Assembly (NCBI GenBank): GCA_051955985.1
Contig: JBQCGD010000119.1
Coordinates: 1 to 64,000 of the forward strand
Source of the DNA: DATKPA01 sp051955985
GTDB taxonomy: Bacteria > Planctomycetota > Phycisphaerae > WQYP01
Reading direction: 5' to 3'
Length of the DNA stretch: 64,000 nucleotides
Shown: piece by piece, positions 42,161-50,734 of the stretch
Layout: every line of letters starts with the position of its first letter
Numbering within the stretch: position 1 is the stretch's first letter
The notes under the pieces: generated by a model
What the model was told of the DNA's origin: nothing
What the model saw: the letters and a program-made list of their open reading frames with translations, nothing else
Database searches by the model: none
Translations under genes and position numbers: made by a program

Positions 42161-43156
42161 ATGAAAGCATTTGAATTTGCGAACGCGCAGAGCGTGGATG
42201 AAGCGGTGAAGCTGCTGGCGCCCACCGGGGCGAAGGTGGATCCGGACGAGACCCCGCGCGCGCTCGGGGGCGGCCAGGACCTGCTGACGACGATGAAGGG
42301 GTACATTGAGCGACCCCCGCGCGTGGTGAATTTGAAGACGATCAAGGGGCTCGATCACATCAGCGACGATGGGAAGGGGGGCTTGAAGATCGGGGCGACC
42401 GCGACGCTGACGGCGATTTACGAGAGCCCGGACGTGAAGAAGAAGTTCCCGGGACTCTCGGAGGCGGCGCATTCGATCGCGACGCCGCAGATCCGGAACA
42501 TTGCGACGCTGGGCGGGAACCTGTGCCAGCGGCCGCGGTGCTGGTATTTCCGGCTGGAAAATGTGAAGTGCCTGAAGAAGGGGGGAACGGAGTGTTACGC
42601 CTCCTCGGGGGAGAATAAGTACAACGCGATTTTGGGCGGTGGGCCGTCATACATTGTGCATCCGTCGGACATGGCGCCGATGCTGATCGCGCTGGGCGCC
42701 ACGGTGACGGTGGCCGGGCCGGGGGGAGAGCGGAACATGCCGCTGGAGAAATTTTTCGTACTGCCGAGCGACGATGTTCGGCATGAGAACGTGCTCAAGG
42801 ACGGGGAGATCGTGACGGAAGTGCAGGTTCCGGCAACCCAGGGGAAATCGACATACCTGAAGTTCAAGGAGCGGGACTCGCTGGATTTCGCGATGGCGTC
42901 GGTGGCCGCGGTGGTGGAGTTCGGGCCCGACAAGACGGTCAAGGATGCGCGGCTGACGATGGGGGGCGTGGCGCCGATTCCCTGGGTGGCGAGGGAAGCG
43001 GCGGCGTCGCTGGCAGGCAAGAAGCTGGATGAGGAGACGGTGAAGAACGCAGCCACGATGGCGCTGGCGGATGCTTCGCCTTTGGAGAAGAACGGGTACA
43101 AGGTAATTTTGGCACAGAACCTGATTCGCCGGGCGTTGACGCAACTGAATGTCTGA
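42161..43156 (+). CDS. FAD subunit with extra Fe-S cysteines (PaoB-like)
   Basis: A 331-residue subunit. The FAD-binding PCMH region (ALGGGQDLLTTMKGYI, TPQIRNIATLGGNL) is followed by a Cys-rich insertion (CQRPRCWYFRLENVKC then ECYASSGENK), like the 4Fe-4S insertion of PaoB and 4-hydroxybenzoyl-CoA reductase. A C-terminal CO-dehydrogenase flavoprotein domain closes it (LKFKERDSLDFAMASVAAVV). It would pass electrons from the Fe-S subunit to an acceptor. It begins 18 nt after the large-subunit stop. Confidence 0.93.
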   Translation: MKAFEFANAQSVDEAVKLLAPTGAKVDPDETPRALGGGQDLLTTMKGYIERPPRVVNLKTIKGLDHISDDGKGGLKIGATATLTAIYESPDVKKKFPGLSEAAHSIATPQIRNIATLGGNLCQRPRCWYFRLENVKCLKKGGTECYASSGENKYNAILGGGPSYIVHPSDMAPMLIALGATVTVAGPGGERNMPLEKFFVLPSDDVRHENVLKDGEIVTEVQVPATQGKSTYLKFKERDSLDFAMASVAAVVEFGPDKTVKDARLTMGGVAPIPWVAREAAASLAGKKLDEETVKNAATMALADASPLEKNGYKVILAQNLIRRALTQLNV

Positions 43157-43174
43157 GCTTGCTGGAGGTAGGCT

Positions 43175-43411
43175 ATGAATCCGCGCAAAACCGCCGTGAA
43201 GAATGTCCCGCTGACGCAGTTCTGCGGGGATTTGCGGTCGAAAAAGTTCTACATGATGGATACGATTCCTTCAGCCGCTGAGGATTATCTGGATCCGAGC
43301 GGGCACTGCTGGTGTCATCACACGCAGATGGCGCTGGGGCCGGACGGGCAGCATGCCGGTCCGGACAAGTGCGTGCCCGGGCGGAAGTGTTACCGGTCGG
43401 CACTGGCATAG
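43175..43411 (+). CDS. Small Cys/His-rich protein of the Moco oxidoreductase operon
   Basis: A 78-residue soluble protein. Its C-terminal half packs metal-ligand-type residues (GHCWCHHTQMALGPDGQ and CVPGRKCYRS, with an HAGPDKC between). The N-half is basic (RKTAVKNVPLTQFCGDLRSK). There is no signal peptide. It starts 18 nt after the FAD subunit with ribosome site GGAGG, so it is part of the operon. I do not recognise a named family; a cofactor-loading, scaffolding or electron-transfer role is possible. Confidence 0.8.
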   Translation: MNPRKTAVKNVPLTQFCGDLRSKKFYMMDTIPSAAEDYLDPSGHCWCHHTQMALGPDGQHAGPDKCVPGRKCYRSALA

Positions 43412-43423
43412 GGGGGGCGTGAT

Positions 43424-43452
43424 TTGGCATACTATGGAACATGTTCCATAAA
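43424..43452 (+). promoter_or_regulatory. Promoter with an 18-bp perfect palindrome in its spacer
   Basis: A -35-like TTGGCA (43424-43429) is followed after 17 nt by CATAAA (43447-43452). The perfect palindrome TATGGAACATGTTCCATA (43433-43450) fills the spacer and touches the -10, a repressor or activator position. The DUF1326 gene starts 13 nt further on. Confidence 0.6.
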
Positions 43453-43464
43453 ATGAGGTGGATG

Positions 43465-44130
43465 ATGAAAGCTCAACTCGCATTCGGGGCAGTGCTTTTC
43501 GCTTGCGTGGCGTTTGCCGCGGTACCAGGCAGCGGGGCGGCCACGACCGGGTCGCAGAAGGTGACGGGGGATTATGTGGAAGCTCGGACGGCGAGCGTCT
43601 TTGCCGGGGCTTGCCACTACAACGGCGAACTGGTGACGACCGGCCAGGAGGCGATTGCCGCGTGGGATGTGACGTCGGGTTACTGGAAGGGCGCGAACCT
43701 CTCGGGCGTGAAGGCGATGGCGGCGGTCGGTTCAGACAACAACCTCGGCGAGCCCGGGGAACGGCGTTCTGAACTGGTGATCGACAGCGCGGTGAGCGAT
43801 ACGCAGGCGGCGGCGTTCACCGACATGCTGCGGACCGAGTGCGGCAAGCAGATGGGGTCGATTATCTCGGTGCGGCGCGGGCCGGTCACTTTCGTGCACG
43901 AGGGGGGATACAAAGTGAAGTCGGAGGGGCTGGGCGCGATGACGGTGAAGCCGATGCCGGACGCGGCGTGCTGCAAGCAGCCGAACCTCGTGTGGTATTC
44001 GCCGCTGGCGCCGATCGAGGGGCGCAAGGTGGGCTACACTGTGGAAGCGAATTATTCATCGGAGAAGGTCGGCGACCGGTGGCAGCGCGGTGATGAGAAC
44101 AGCGCGTTCTACGGGACGTTCGCGTATTGA
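43465..44130 (+). CDS. Secreted DUF1326-domain protein
   Basis: A 221-residue exported protein. Its signal peptide (AQLAFGAVLFACVAFAAVPG) is followed by a DUF1326 domain (VTGDYVEARTASVFAGACHY, where most members have a conserved WxWLGPCNC-like motif, here CHYNGELVTTGQEAIAAWDV). Cysteines near the end (DAACCKQPN) could bind metal. Function of the family is unknown. GAGGTGG precedes the start; of three in-frame ATGs (43441, 43462, 43465) the first lies inside the palindrome, so the last is favoured. It follows the Moco operon but appears to have its own promoter. Confidence 0.8.
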   Translation: MKAQLAFGAVLFACVAFAAVPGSGAATTGSQKVTGDYVEARTASVFAGACHYNGELVTTGQEAIAAWDVTSGYWKGANLSGVKAMAAVGSDNNLGEPGERRSELVIDSAVSDTQAAAFTDMLRTECGKQMGSIISVRRGPVTFVHEGGYKVKSEGLGAMTVKPMPDAACCKQPNLVWYSPLAPIEGRKVGYTVEANYSSEKVGDRWQRGDENSAFYGTFAY

Positions 44131-44184
44131 GACGATGCAGACGCTTCAATGACGCCACGCAAGACACTCAAGTGGTAGACATGG

Positions 44185-44217
44185 AAACGGCCGCTCTTTT
44201 GGAGCGGCCGTTTTTTT
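44185..44217 (+). terminator. Strong intrinsic terminator
   Basis: An 11-bp GC-rich stem (AACGGCCGCTC with GAGCGGCCGTT) has a TTTTG loop and a T7 tail. It ends the DUF1326 transcript and faces the convergent Gly-Pro-rich gene. Confidence 0.92.
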
Positions 44218-44249
44218 GTTGCGCCCCCAACAATCCGGGGGGGTGATGG

Positions 44250-44840
44250 TTAATCGAGGATGTTCATCGAGACGAGGACGGCCTGCTGGTGCGCATTGGT
44301 GGCGGCGGTGAGCTCTTTCTGGGCGGTCTCGAGTTGGGCCTTGGCATCGGCGATGGCTTTCCGATAGGTGGCGAGCTTGGCCTGGACGGTGTCCTCCGAG
44401 GCGTTGTTGCGGATCGCTTCGCGGAGCGAACTGAGCGCCTGCTGAACGGGGGAGTTGGCGTCCATGCCTGGAGGGCCGAATCCGCCGCGTCGCCCGCCCG
44501 GGTTGGTCGTGTTGTTCGCCCCGCCCTGGTTGCCCTGTCGACCGGGCCCTCCTGGGCCGCGGCCAAATCCGCCGGGGCCACCCGGTCCGCCGCCGACGCG
44601 GAGTTCGCGTTTGAGCTGCTGGACTTTCTGGATCTTGGGCTGCAGCGAATCCCATTGGTCGTCATTGACGTTGAGCTGCTCTTTCATGCGGTCTTCCATC
44701 TGCTGGCGCATCTGGGCGAAATCGGGAGGACCGCCGGGTCCCCCGGGACCGCCCGGTCCGTTATCGACCTGGGCGAAGCCGATGGTGGCAAGGGACGCGG
44801 TGAGGAGGATCGCCGGAATCATTTTTCGGAGCATGGTCAT
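44250..44840 (-). CDS. Secreted Gly/Pro-rich Spy/CpxP-like protein
   Basis: A 196-residue exported protein (signal MIPAILLTASLATIGFAQ). The N-part has a VNDDQWDSLQPKIQKVQQLK helix, an LTP/LxxxQW-type motif of Spy/CpxP-like periplasmic proteins. A roughly 50-residue Gly/Pro/Arg/Asn-rich linker separates it from a helical C-part (ALSSLREAIRNNASEDTVQA). GGAAGG lies 4 nt before ATG 44840. It is divergent from the ECF sigma gene, and its linker composition matches the C-terminal tail of the Ser/Thr kinase at 45644. Confidence 0.8.
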   Translation of the reverse strand: MTMLRKMIPAILLTASLATIGFAQVDNGPGGPGGPGGPPDFAQMRQQMEDRMKEQLNVNDDQWDSLQPKIQKVQQLKRELRVGGGPGGPGGFGRGPGGPGRQGNQGGANNTTNPGGRRGGFGPPGMDANSPVQQALSSLREAIRNNASEDTVQAKLATYRKAIADAKAQLETAQKELTAATNAHQQAVLVSMNILD

Positions 44841-45029
44841 GTCCTTCCTGTAAGAGTGAGGTTGCTCTCTGGGAATGCGGTTGCGGGCGCAGCAGCAAAA
44901 CCGCCGGAAAATTTTGCGAGTTGACGGAACTGGCGGCGGGAAAGAGGGTGTGGGCGCAACTAAGAGATTGTGAAGAGCGTCGGCACCATGCGGACCGTCG
45001 ACGGCCGCAAGTCCTTATAATGGTTGAAT

Positions 45030-45647
45030 ATGCCGGAATTGAATCTGACAACGCCTCACGAGATGCTCACGGCCGCGCGCGGCGGGAATGCGTCTGCGCT
45101 CGGCTTGCTGCTGGAATCGTATTCGAATTACCTGACGCTGCTGGCGCGGATGCAGATCGGGGCGAAACTGCGCGGAAAAGTGGACCCGGGCGATATCGTG
45201 CAGGAGGTGTTCCTGGAGGTGCACCGGCAGTTCCCGGAGTTTCGCGGGACGACGGAAGCGGAATTCATGTCCTGGCTGCGGCGCATCCTCGCGGGGCAGT
45301 TGGCGCAGACCCTGCGGCGCTTCCTCGGGACCAAGGGGCGGGATGTGCGGATGGAACAGGAGATGGCGGCCAAAGTGGATCATTCCTCGGCGGCGCTCGA
45401 TCGGGGCTTCGCCGCGCCGGGGAGCAGCCCGAGTCATTCGGCGGCGCGACGCGAGCATTCGGTGCTGCTCGCCGATGCGCTCAACCGCCTGCCGGCGGAT
45501 TATCGCGAGGTGATCGTGCTCCGGCACATCGAGGCGCTCTCGTTCGCCGAAACGGGCGAGCGGATGGGACGATCGGAAAACAGCGTGCAGAAGCTGTGGG
45601 TCCGGGCGCTGGCGAAGTTGCGCGAAGAACTGGGGGCACTGGAATGA
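45030..45647 (+). CDS. ECF-type RNA polymerase sigma factor
   Basis: A 205-residue sigma-70-family factor of the planctomycete ECF class. Region 2 is DPGDIVQEVFLEVHRQFPEF with WLRRILAGQL; region 4 is LADALNRLPADYREVIVLRH to SVQKLWVRALAKLREE. A 40-residue Ala/Ser linker separates them. Its stop overlaps the kinase ATG (ATGA), so the two are co-translated. This ECF-kinase pairing, with no anti-sigma factor, is a recurrent planctomycete arrangement in which the kinase is thought to control the sigma factor. Confidence 0.92.
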   Translation: MPELNLTTPHEMLTAARGGNASALGLLLESYSNYLTLLARMQIGAKLRGKVDPGDIVQEVFLEVHRQFPEFRGTTEAEFMSWLRRILAGQLAQTLRRFLGTKGRDVRMEQEMAAKVDHSSAALDRGFAAPGSSPSHSAARREHSVLLADALNRLPADYREVIVLRHIEALSFAETGERMGRSENSVQKLWVRALAKLREELGALE

Positions 45648-47965
45648 AACCCGGCGACGAAGCGGGCAACCCGCGCGACGAACTGGATGAGACGACGCTG
45701 CTGTCAGAGGGCCCGGCCGAGGATCCCCGGCTGCTGGGGGCCGTGCGGGAATACATGAACGCGCTCGATGCGGGATTGCGGCCGAGCCGGCGGGAATGGC
45801 TGGAACGCTACCCGGAGATTGCGAAGGAACTGGCGGCCTGCCTCGACGGGCTTGCCTTTGTGCATTCGGCGGCGGGAAAGATGCATGCGGCGGAGGGGGC
45901 GCCGGATTTTCCCGAGGGAACAATGGCACGCCCGCTGGGGGATTTTCGGTTGATCAAGGAAATCGGCAGGGGGGGGATGGGGGTGGTGTATGAGGCGATT
46001 CAGTTGTCGCTGGGCCGGAAGGTGGCGGTCAAGGTGTTGCCGTTCACGGCGGCGCTGGATCCACGGCATCTGGAGCGGTTTCGGAATGAGGCGTCGGCCG
46101 CGGCGCACCTGCACCACACGAACATCGTGCCGGTGTATGCGGTGGGATGTGAGCGGTCCGTGCATTACTACGCGATGCAGTTGATCGAGGGAGAGAGCCT
46201 CGCGGAAGTGATCCGGGAGTTGCGGAATATCGCGAGCATGACGCCGCCCGGGAATGAGGGCACTGGCGGCAGCGCGAGCACAACGGCGCTTTCCCTTCGC
46301 CGGCATGCGGAGGTTGCTCCCGGAACGGGGACATCCTCCGCGATGCACTCTTCCGCGAAACAGCCGGAGGTGACGGCCGCGAGCCTGAACTCCCTCCGCA
46401 GCGATAAGCCGGCGGCGTTCTACCAATCGGTCGCGCGGCTCGGACAGCAGGCGGCGGACGCCCTGCAGTACGCCCACGAGGCGGGGGTCGTGCACCGGGA
46501 CATCAAGCCGGCAAACCTCATGGTGGATGACCGCGGCAAGCCGTGGATCACCGATTTCGGGCTGGCACAGTTTTACAGCGATGCGGAGCTGACGCAGACC
46601 GGCGACCTCGTCGGCACAATCGCCTACATGAGCCCGGAACAGGCCTCGGGCAAAGCGGTGGTGCTCGACCAGCGGACGGACGTGTATTCGCTCGGCATCA
46701 CGCTGTATGAACTGCTGACCTTGCAGCGGGCGTTTCCCGCGAAGAACCGCGAAGAACTGCTCCAGCAGGTCTCCACAATGGAGCCTCGCTCGGTGCGGCA
46801 GATCGACAAACGCATCCCGCGGGAACTGGAAACCATCCTCGAAAAGGCGGCGGCGAAAGATCCGGCGGAGCGCTACCAGAGCGCCCACGAATTTTCGGAG
46901 GATCTGCGGCGTTTCCTGACGGACGAACCGATCCACGCCCGGCCCCCTTCCACGTGGGACAAGGCGGTGAAGTGGACGCGGCGGCACAAGTCGCTGGCGG
47001 TCAGCGCGCTCCTCGTGCTTTTCATCGCCTCCGCGGGGTTCCTGACGAGCACGATCCTCATCGCGCGCGAGCAGCAGCGGACCCAGGCGAATTTTGAACA
47101 GGCGCGAAATGCGGTGGATTTCTTCGCGCGCGTGGCGGAAGAACAGATGACCGGCCCGCCGACCGCCGAAGCGCGGCGCACGCTGCTGGAACATGCACTG
47201 GCGTATTACTCGGAATTCATGCGCGAACATGTCGACGATGCAACGACGCGCACGGAAATCGAGGCGGCGCAGCAGGCCGTCACGGACATTCTGCAGGAGC
47301 TCACGGCCAGCGAGGCACGCGACCGGGTCTCACGCCGGATCGAGATGCTGCAGGAACCCGCGGTGCAACTGGATCTGGTGATGAGCGAACAGCAGATTTC
47401 AAATGCCGCCGACCTGTACGACCGGATCTGGCAGCCGGGCAGCATGCGAATCGAACCCTCGGGAACGCAGAGCTCGAAAGCACGGCAGGAACAATACACG
47501 CTGGTGGCCGACGAGGGGAAAGCGGGTCTGCAGAAGATTCTCAACACCAAACAGTATGAACGGCTGAAGCAGATCGTGTGGCAGGCGTCGGGGCCCATGG
47601 CCTTCAAGGACGCCGAAGTGCTTCAGAAACTGGACGTGACGACCGCCCAACAGGTGCTGCTGAACCAGTTGTTCGAGCAGGACATGGCGGCGCACGGGCC
47701 GGGCGGACCGCATGGACCGCGCAATGGCCGCTTTGGTGGACCGATGGGCGGGATCGACGGCGGTTCGGACGATGGTCCACCGCGCGGCCCACGGGGCATC
47801 GGAGAAGGCGGGAGCGCCTTGATGAACAAAATGCTGGCAGTGCTGACGCCGCAACAGCAGGAAGCGTGGAAGACGCTGATCGGCGCGCCGTACAAGGGCC
47901 CTTCGATGCGCGGGCGGTTCGGCGGACGGCGCGGCGGCGGCGGTGGCGGGTTTGGCCCGCACTAA
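45644..47965 (+). CDS. Transmembrane Ser/Thr protein kinase with extracytoplasmic Spy-like tail
   Basis: A 773-residue kinase. Kinase domain (residues about 105-420): glycine loop GRGGMGVVYEA, VAVKVLP Lys, a roughly 60-residue insertion before DALQYAHEAGVVHRDIKPAN, DFGLAQF, and GTIAYMSPEQ. A membrane helix (LAVSALLVLFIASAGFLTST) is followed by a helical extracytoplasmic region and a Gly/Pro/Arg-rich tail containing LTPQQQEAWKTLIGAP, an LTPxQ motif as in Spy/CpxP proteins. The tail composition matches the divergent protein at 44250, suggesting they share an interaction or ligand. The long run of mostly helical sensor sequence has no known domain. Confidence 0.92.
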   Translation: MKPGDEAGNPRDELDETTLLSEGPAEDPRLLGAVREYMNALDAGLRPSRREWLERYPEIAKELAACLDGLAFVHSAAGKMHAAEGAPDFPEGTMARPLGDFRLIKEIGRGGMGVVYEAIQLSLGRKVAVKVLPFTAALDPRHLERFRNEASAAAHLHHTNIVPVYAVGCERSVHYYAMQLIEGESLAEVIRELRNIASMTPPGNEGTGGSASTTALSLRRHAEVAPGTGTSSAMHSSAKQPEVTAASLNSLRSDKPAAFYQSVARLGQQAADALQYAHEAGVVHRDIKPANLMVDDRGKPWITDFGLAQFYSDAELTQTGDLVGTIAYMSPEQASGKAVVLDQRTDVYSLGITLYELLTLQRAFPAKNREELLQQVSTMEPRSVRQIDKRIPRELETILEKAAAKDPAERYQSAHEFSEDLRRFLTDEPIHARPPSTWDKAVKWTRRHKSLAVSALLVLFIASAGFLTSTILIAREQQRTQANFEQARNAVDFFARVAEEQMTGPPTAEARRTLLEHALAYYSEFMREHVDDATTRTEIEAAQQAVTDILQELTASEARDRVSRRIEMLQEPAVQLDLVMSEQQISNAADLYDRIWQPGSMRIEPSGTQSSKARQEQYTLVADEGKAGLQKILNTKQYERLKQIVWQASGPMAFKDAEVLQKLDVTTAQQVLLNQLFEQDMAAHGPGGPHGPRNGRFGGPMGGIDGGSDDGPPRGPRGIGEGGSALMNKMLAVLTPQQQEAWKTLIGAPYKGPSMRGRFGGRRGGGGGGFGPH

Positions 47966-48016
47966 ATAAAAAGTCCAAAACTCCCCGGTCTTTGTGAAAT
48001 CGGATATTCTCCGGCC

Positions 48017-49372
48017 ATGACGGAACCGGAAACGATACGTCCCCGCATTGGGCATCTCCGCTACCTGATTGTCCTGATGTTGTTCATCGCGAGCTCCGTG
48101 AATTATGCGGACCGTTCCGCGCTTTCAGCAGCCAAACGGGGGCTCACCACCCATTTTTATATCGATGCCCAAGCCCTGGGCATGATCACCGCCGCCTGGG
48201 GGTGGTCGTATGTGCTGGCCCAGATTCCCTCCGGACGCCTGCTGGACCGCTTCGGCGCGCGGCGGATTTACGGCCTGTCGATCTTCGTCTGGTCGGTGCT
48301 GATCCTGCTCCACGGATTCGTGCAGTACATCCCCGATGCCGGCCTCGCCTTTCTCGCCCTCCTGGTGCTGAACTACCTGGTGGGCCTCAGCGAAGCGCCC
48401 GCCTTCCCCGGCAACGGACGCCTCGTCGCGACCTGGTTCCCCACGCGCGAGCGCGGCACGGCCTCAGCGATCTTCAACTCCTCCCAGTACTTTGCCACCG
48501 TGCTCTTCCTCCCGATCATGGGCTGGAGCGCCGCGAGCCTCGGCTGGCCCTCCGTGTTCTGGCTGATGGGAACGGTGGGCGTCCTCCTCACCGTGGTGTG
48601 GTTCAGGGCGGTCCACGGCCCGCGGCAGCATCCCTGGCTCGGGGCCGCGGAACTCGAATATATCAGCCAGAACGGCGCTCTCGTCGACATGGGGAAGGCA
48701 AAGGGAGCGGCGAAAAAGACCGGTTGGTTCTACGTGCGGCAGATTCTCACCAGCCGCATGCTGGTCGGTGTCTACATCGGGCAATACTGCATCACGACCC
48801 TCACCTATTTCTTCGTGCAGTGGATCATTCCCTACCTCGTGGATCAGCGGCACATGTCGCTCCGCATCGCAGCGCTGGCGGCGGCACTGCCGGCGATCTT
48901 CGGCTTCGTCGGCGGAGTCTGCGGGGGCGTTCTTTCCGACCTGCTCCTGCGCAAAGGCTGCTCGCTCTCCGTGGCGCGCAAGACCCCCATCATCCTGGGC
49001 ATGCTGGCGGCTTCCACCGTGATCGCGTGCAACTACGTGAACAGCGACTGGCTCATCCTGAGCATTCTCTGCTTTGCGTTCCTCGGGAAGGGAATCGGGG
49101 CACTGGGGTGGACCGTCGTGTCGGACACCTCACCCAAGGAAATCATCGGCCTCTGCGGCGGGATCTTTAACATGATCGGCAACTCCGCCCAGATCACGCT
49201 GGCCTACGCCGTTGGGGCGCTCGTGAAAGCCACCGGGAACTTCAACGTTGTACTGTTGTTCGTGGCGGCGAATGCGATCGGGGCGATCCTCTGCTATACC
49301 CTGGTCGTTGGCCCGATCCGCCGCTTGGAATTGAAGGAGCCCGCAGGCGAGCCGGCCGGCGGGCCAGGTTGA
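48017..49372 (+). CDS. gudP: MFS anion:cation symporter, GudP/glucarate type
   Basis: A 451-residue, 12-helix transporter of the ACS family. The start RYLIVLMLFIASSVNYADRS and the following LSAAKRG match GudP/GarP hexuronate-glucarate permeases. IPSGRLLDRFGARR is the MFS loop 2-3 motif. It leads the glucarate gene set with an 11-nt gap, so glucarate or a related sugar acid is the likely substrate. Symbol by homology and context only. Confidence 0.82.
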   Translation: MTEPETIRPRIGHLRYLIVLMLFIASSVNYADRSALSAAKRGLTTHFYIDAQALGMITAAWGWSYVLAQIPSGRLLDRFGARRIYGLSIFVWSVLILLHGFVQYIPDAGLAFLALLVLNYLVGLSEAPAFPGNGRLVATWFPTRERGTASAIFNSSQYFATVLFLPIMGWSAASLGWPSVFWLMGTVGVLLTVVWFRAVHGPRQHPWLGAAELEYISQNGALVDMGKAKGAAKKTGWFYVRQILTSRMLVGVYIGQYCITTLTYFFVQWIIPYLVDQRHMSLRIAALAAALPAIFGFVGGVCGGVLSDLLLRKGCSLSVARKTPIILGMLAASTVIACNYVNSDWLILSILCFAFLGKGIGALGWTVVSDTSPKEIIGLCGGIFNMIGNSAQITLAYAVGALVKATGNFNVVLLFVAANAIGAILCYTLVVGPIRRLELKEPAGEPAGGPG

Positions 49373-49383
49373 AGAAGGTTCGC

Positions 49384-50712
49384 ATGAAGACGCCGGTGAT
49401 AGCGGAAGTGAATGTATATCCCGTCGCGGGGCGGGATTCGATGCTGCTGAATCTCTCCGGGGCCCATGCGCCATTCTTCACGCGGAACGTGGTCGTGCTG
49501 AAGGATTCGTCGGGCCACCTCGGCGTCGGCGAGGTGCCGGGCGGCGAGAAGATTCGCGGAACGCTCGAGGAGGCCACCCCGCTGGTAATCGGGCGGGAAA
49601 TCGCAGAATACAACGCAGTGCTCAATGCGATGCGCGGACGCTTCGGCGAGCGGGATGCCGGCGGCAGGGGGGTGCAGACCTTCGATCAGCGGGTGGCGAT
49701 TCATGCCGTGACCGCCGTGGAATCGGCGCTGCTCGATCTGCTCGGGCAGTTTCTCGGCGTGCCGGTGGCGGCGCTGCTGGGCGACGGTATCCAGCGGCGG
49801 GAAATTCCGGTGCTTGGGTATCTGTTCTACGTGGGCGACCGGCGCAAGACGAACTTGCCGTACGTATCGGACGCCGACGCAAAGGATGATTGGCATCGAC
49901 TGCGGCATGAAGAGGCGACCGACACCGCGGCCATCGTGCGGCTGGCGGAAGCGGCGCATGAACGCTACGGGTTCGACGATTTCAAGCTCAAAGGCGGCGT
50001 CCTCTCGGGAGAGAAGGAAATCGAAGCGGTCACGGCCCTCCATGAGCGCTTTCCAAAGGCCCGCATCACGCTCGACCCCAACGGGGCCTGGTCGCTGGAC
50101 GAAGCGGTGCGGCTGTGCACGGGGAAGCGGGATGCGCTCGCCTATGCGGAAGATCCTTGCGGCGCGGAGAATGGTTTTTCCGGGCGGGAGATCATGGCGG
50201 AGTTCCGCCGCGCGACCGGCTTGCCCACCGCGACAAACATGATCGCGACGGACTGGCGCGAGTTGACCCATGCGCTGCAACTGCACGCGGTGGACATTCC
50301 GCTGGCTGACCCGCACTTCTGGACGATGCAGGGTTCGGTGCGCGTCGCGCAGGTGTGCCGACACCACGGCCTGACGTGGGGCTCCCACTCAAACAACCAC
50401 TTCGATATTTCGCTGGCGATGTTCACGCACGTGGCCGCGGCGGCGCCGGGCCGGATCACCGCGATTGATACGCACTGGATCTGGCAGGAGGGAGCCGAAC
50501 GCCTGACCCGCGAGCCGTTGCAGATCGCCGGCGGCCGGATCGCGCTGCCGGACCGCCCGGGACTGGGCATTGATGTGGATCTGGAGCACATTGAGAATGC
50601 GCACGCGTTGTACAAGTCGCTGCCGAGCGGCGCGCGCGACGATGCGGCGGCGATGCAGTTTCTGATCGCGAACTGGAAGTTCAACAACAAGCAGCCGTGC
50701 ATGTGCCGGTGA
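49384..50712 (+). CDS. gudD: D-glucarate dehydratase
   Basis: A 442-residue enolase-superfamily enzyme (EC 4.2.1.40) that converts D-glucarate to 5-dehydro-4-deoxy-D-glucarate. Motifs: the Lys acid/base in FDDFKLKGGVL, the metal ligands in DPNGAWSLDEA, AYAEDPCG and the Asn ligand region TATNMIATDW. The catalytic His lies in GSHSNNHFDISLAMFTHVA, with HWIWQEG closing the site. Length and motifs agree with the family. ATG 49384 follows GAAGAAGG. Confidence 0.95.
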   Translation: MKTPVIAEVNVYPVAGRDSMLLNLSGAHAPFFTRNVVVLKDSSGHLGVGEVPGGEKIRGTLEEATPLVIGREIAEYNAVLNAMRGRFGERDAGGRGVQTFDQRVAIHAVTAVESALLDLLGQFLGVPVAALLGDGIQRREIPVLGYLFYVGDRRKTNLPYVSDADAKDDWHRLRHEEATDTAAIVRLAEAAHERYGFDDFKLKGGVLSGEKEIEAVTALHERFPKARITLDPNGAWSLDEAVRLCTGKRDALAYAEDPCGAENGFSGREIMAEFRRATGLPTATNMIATDWRELTHALQLHAVDIPLADPHFWTMQGSVRVAQVCRHHGLTWGSHSNNHFDISLAMFTHVAAAAPGRITAIDTHWIWQEGAERLTREPLQIAGGRIALPDRPGLGIDVDLEHIENAHALYKSLPSGARDDAAAMQFLIANWKFNNKQPCMCR

Positions 50713-50734
50713 CGGCCGCACGCGGGAGACGTTG

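Noticed and set aside
43433..43450. LexA box
   Set aside because: GAAC and GTTC are separated by 2 nt, not 4, and the regulated gene is not a repair gene.
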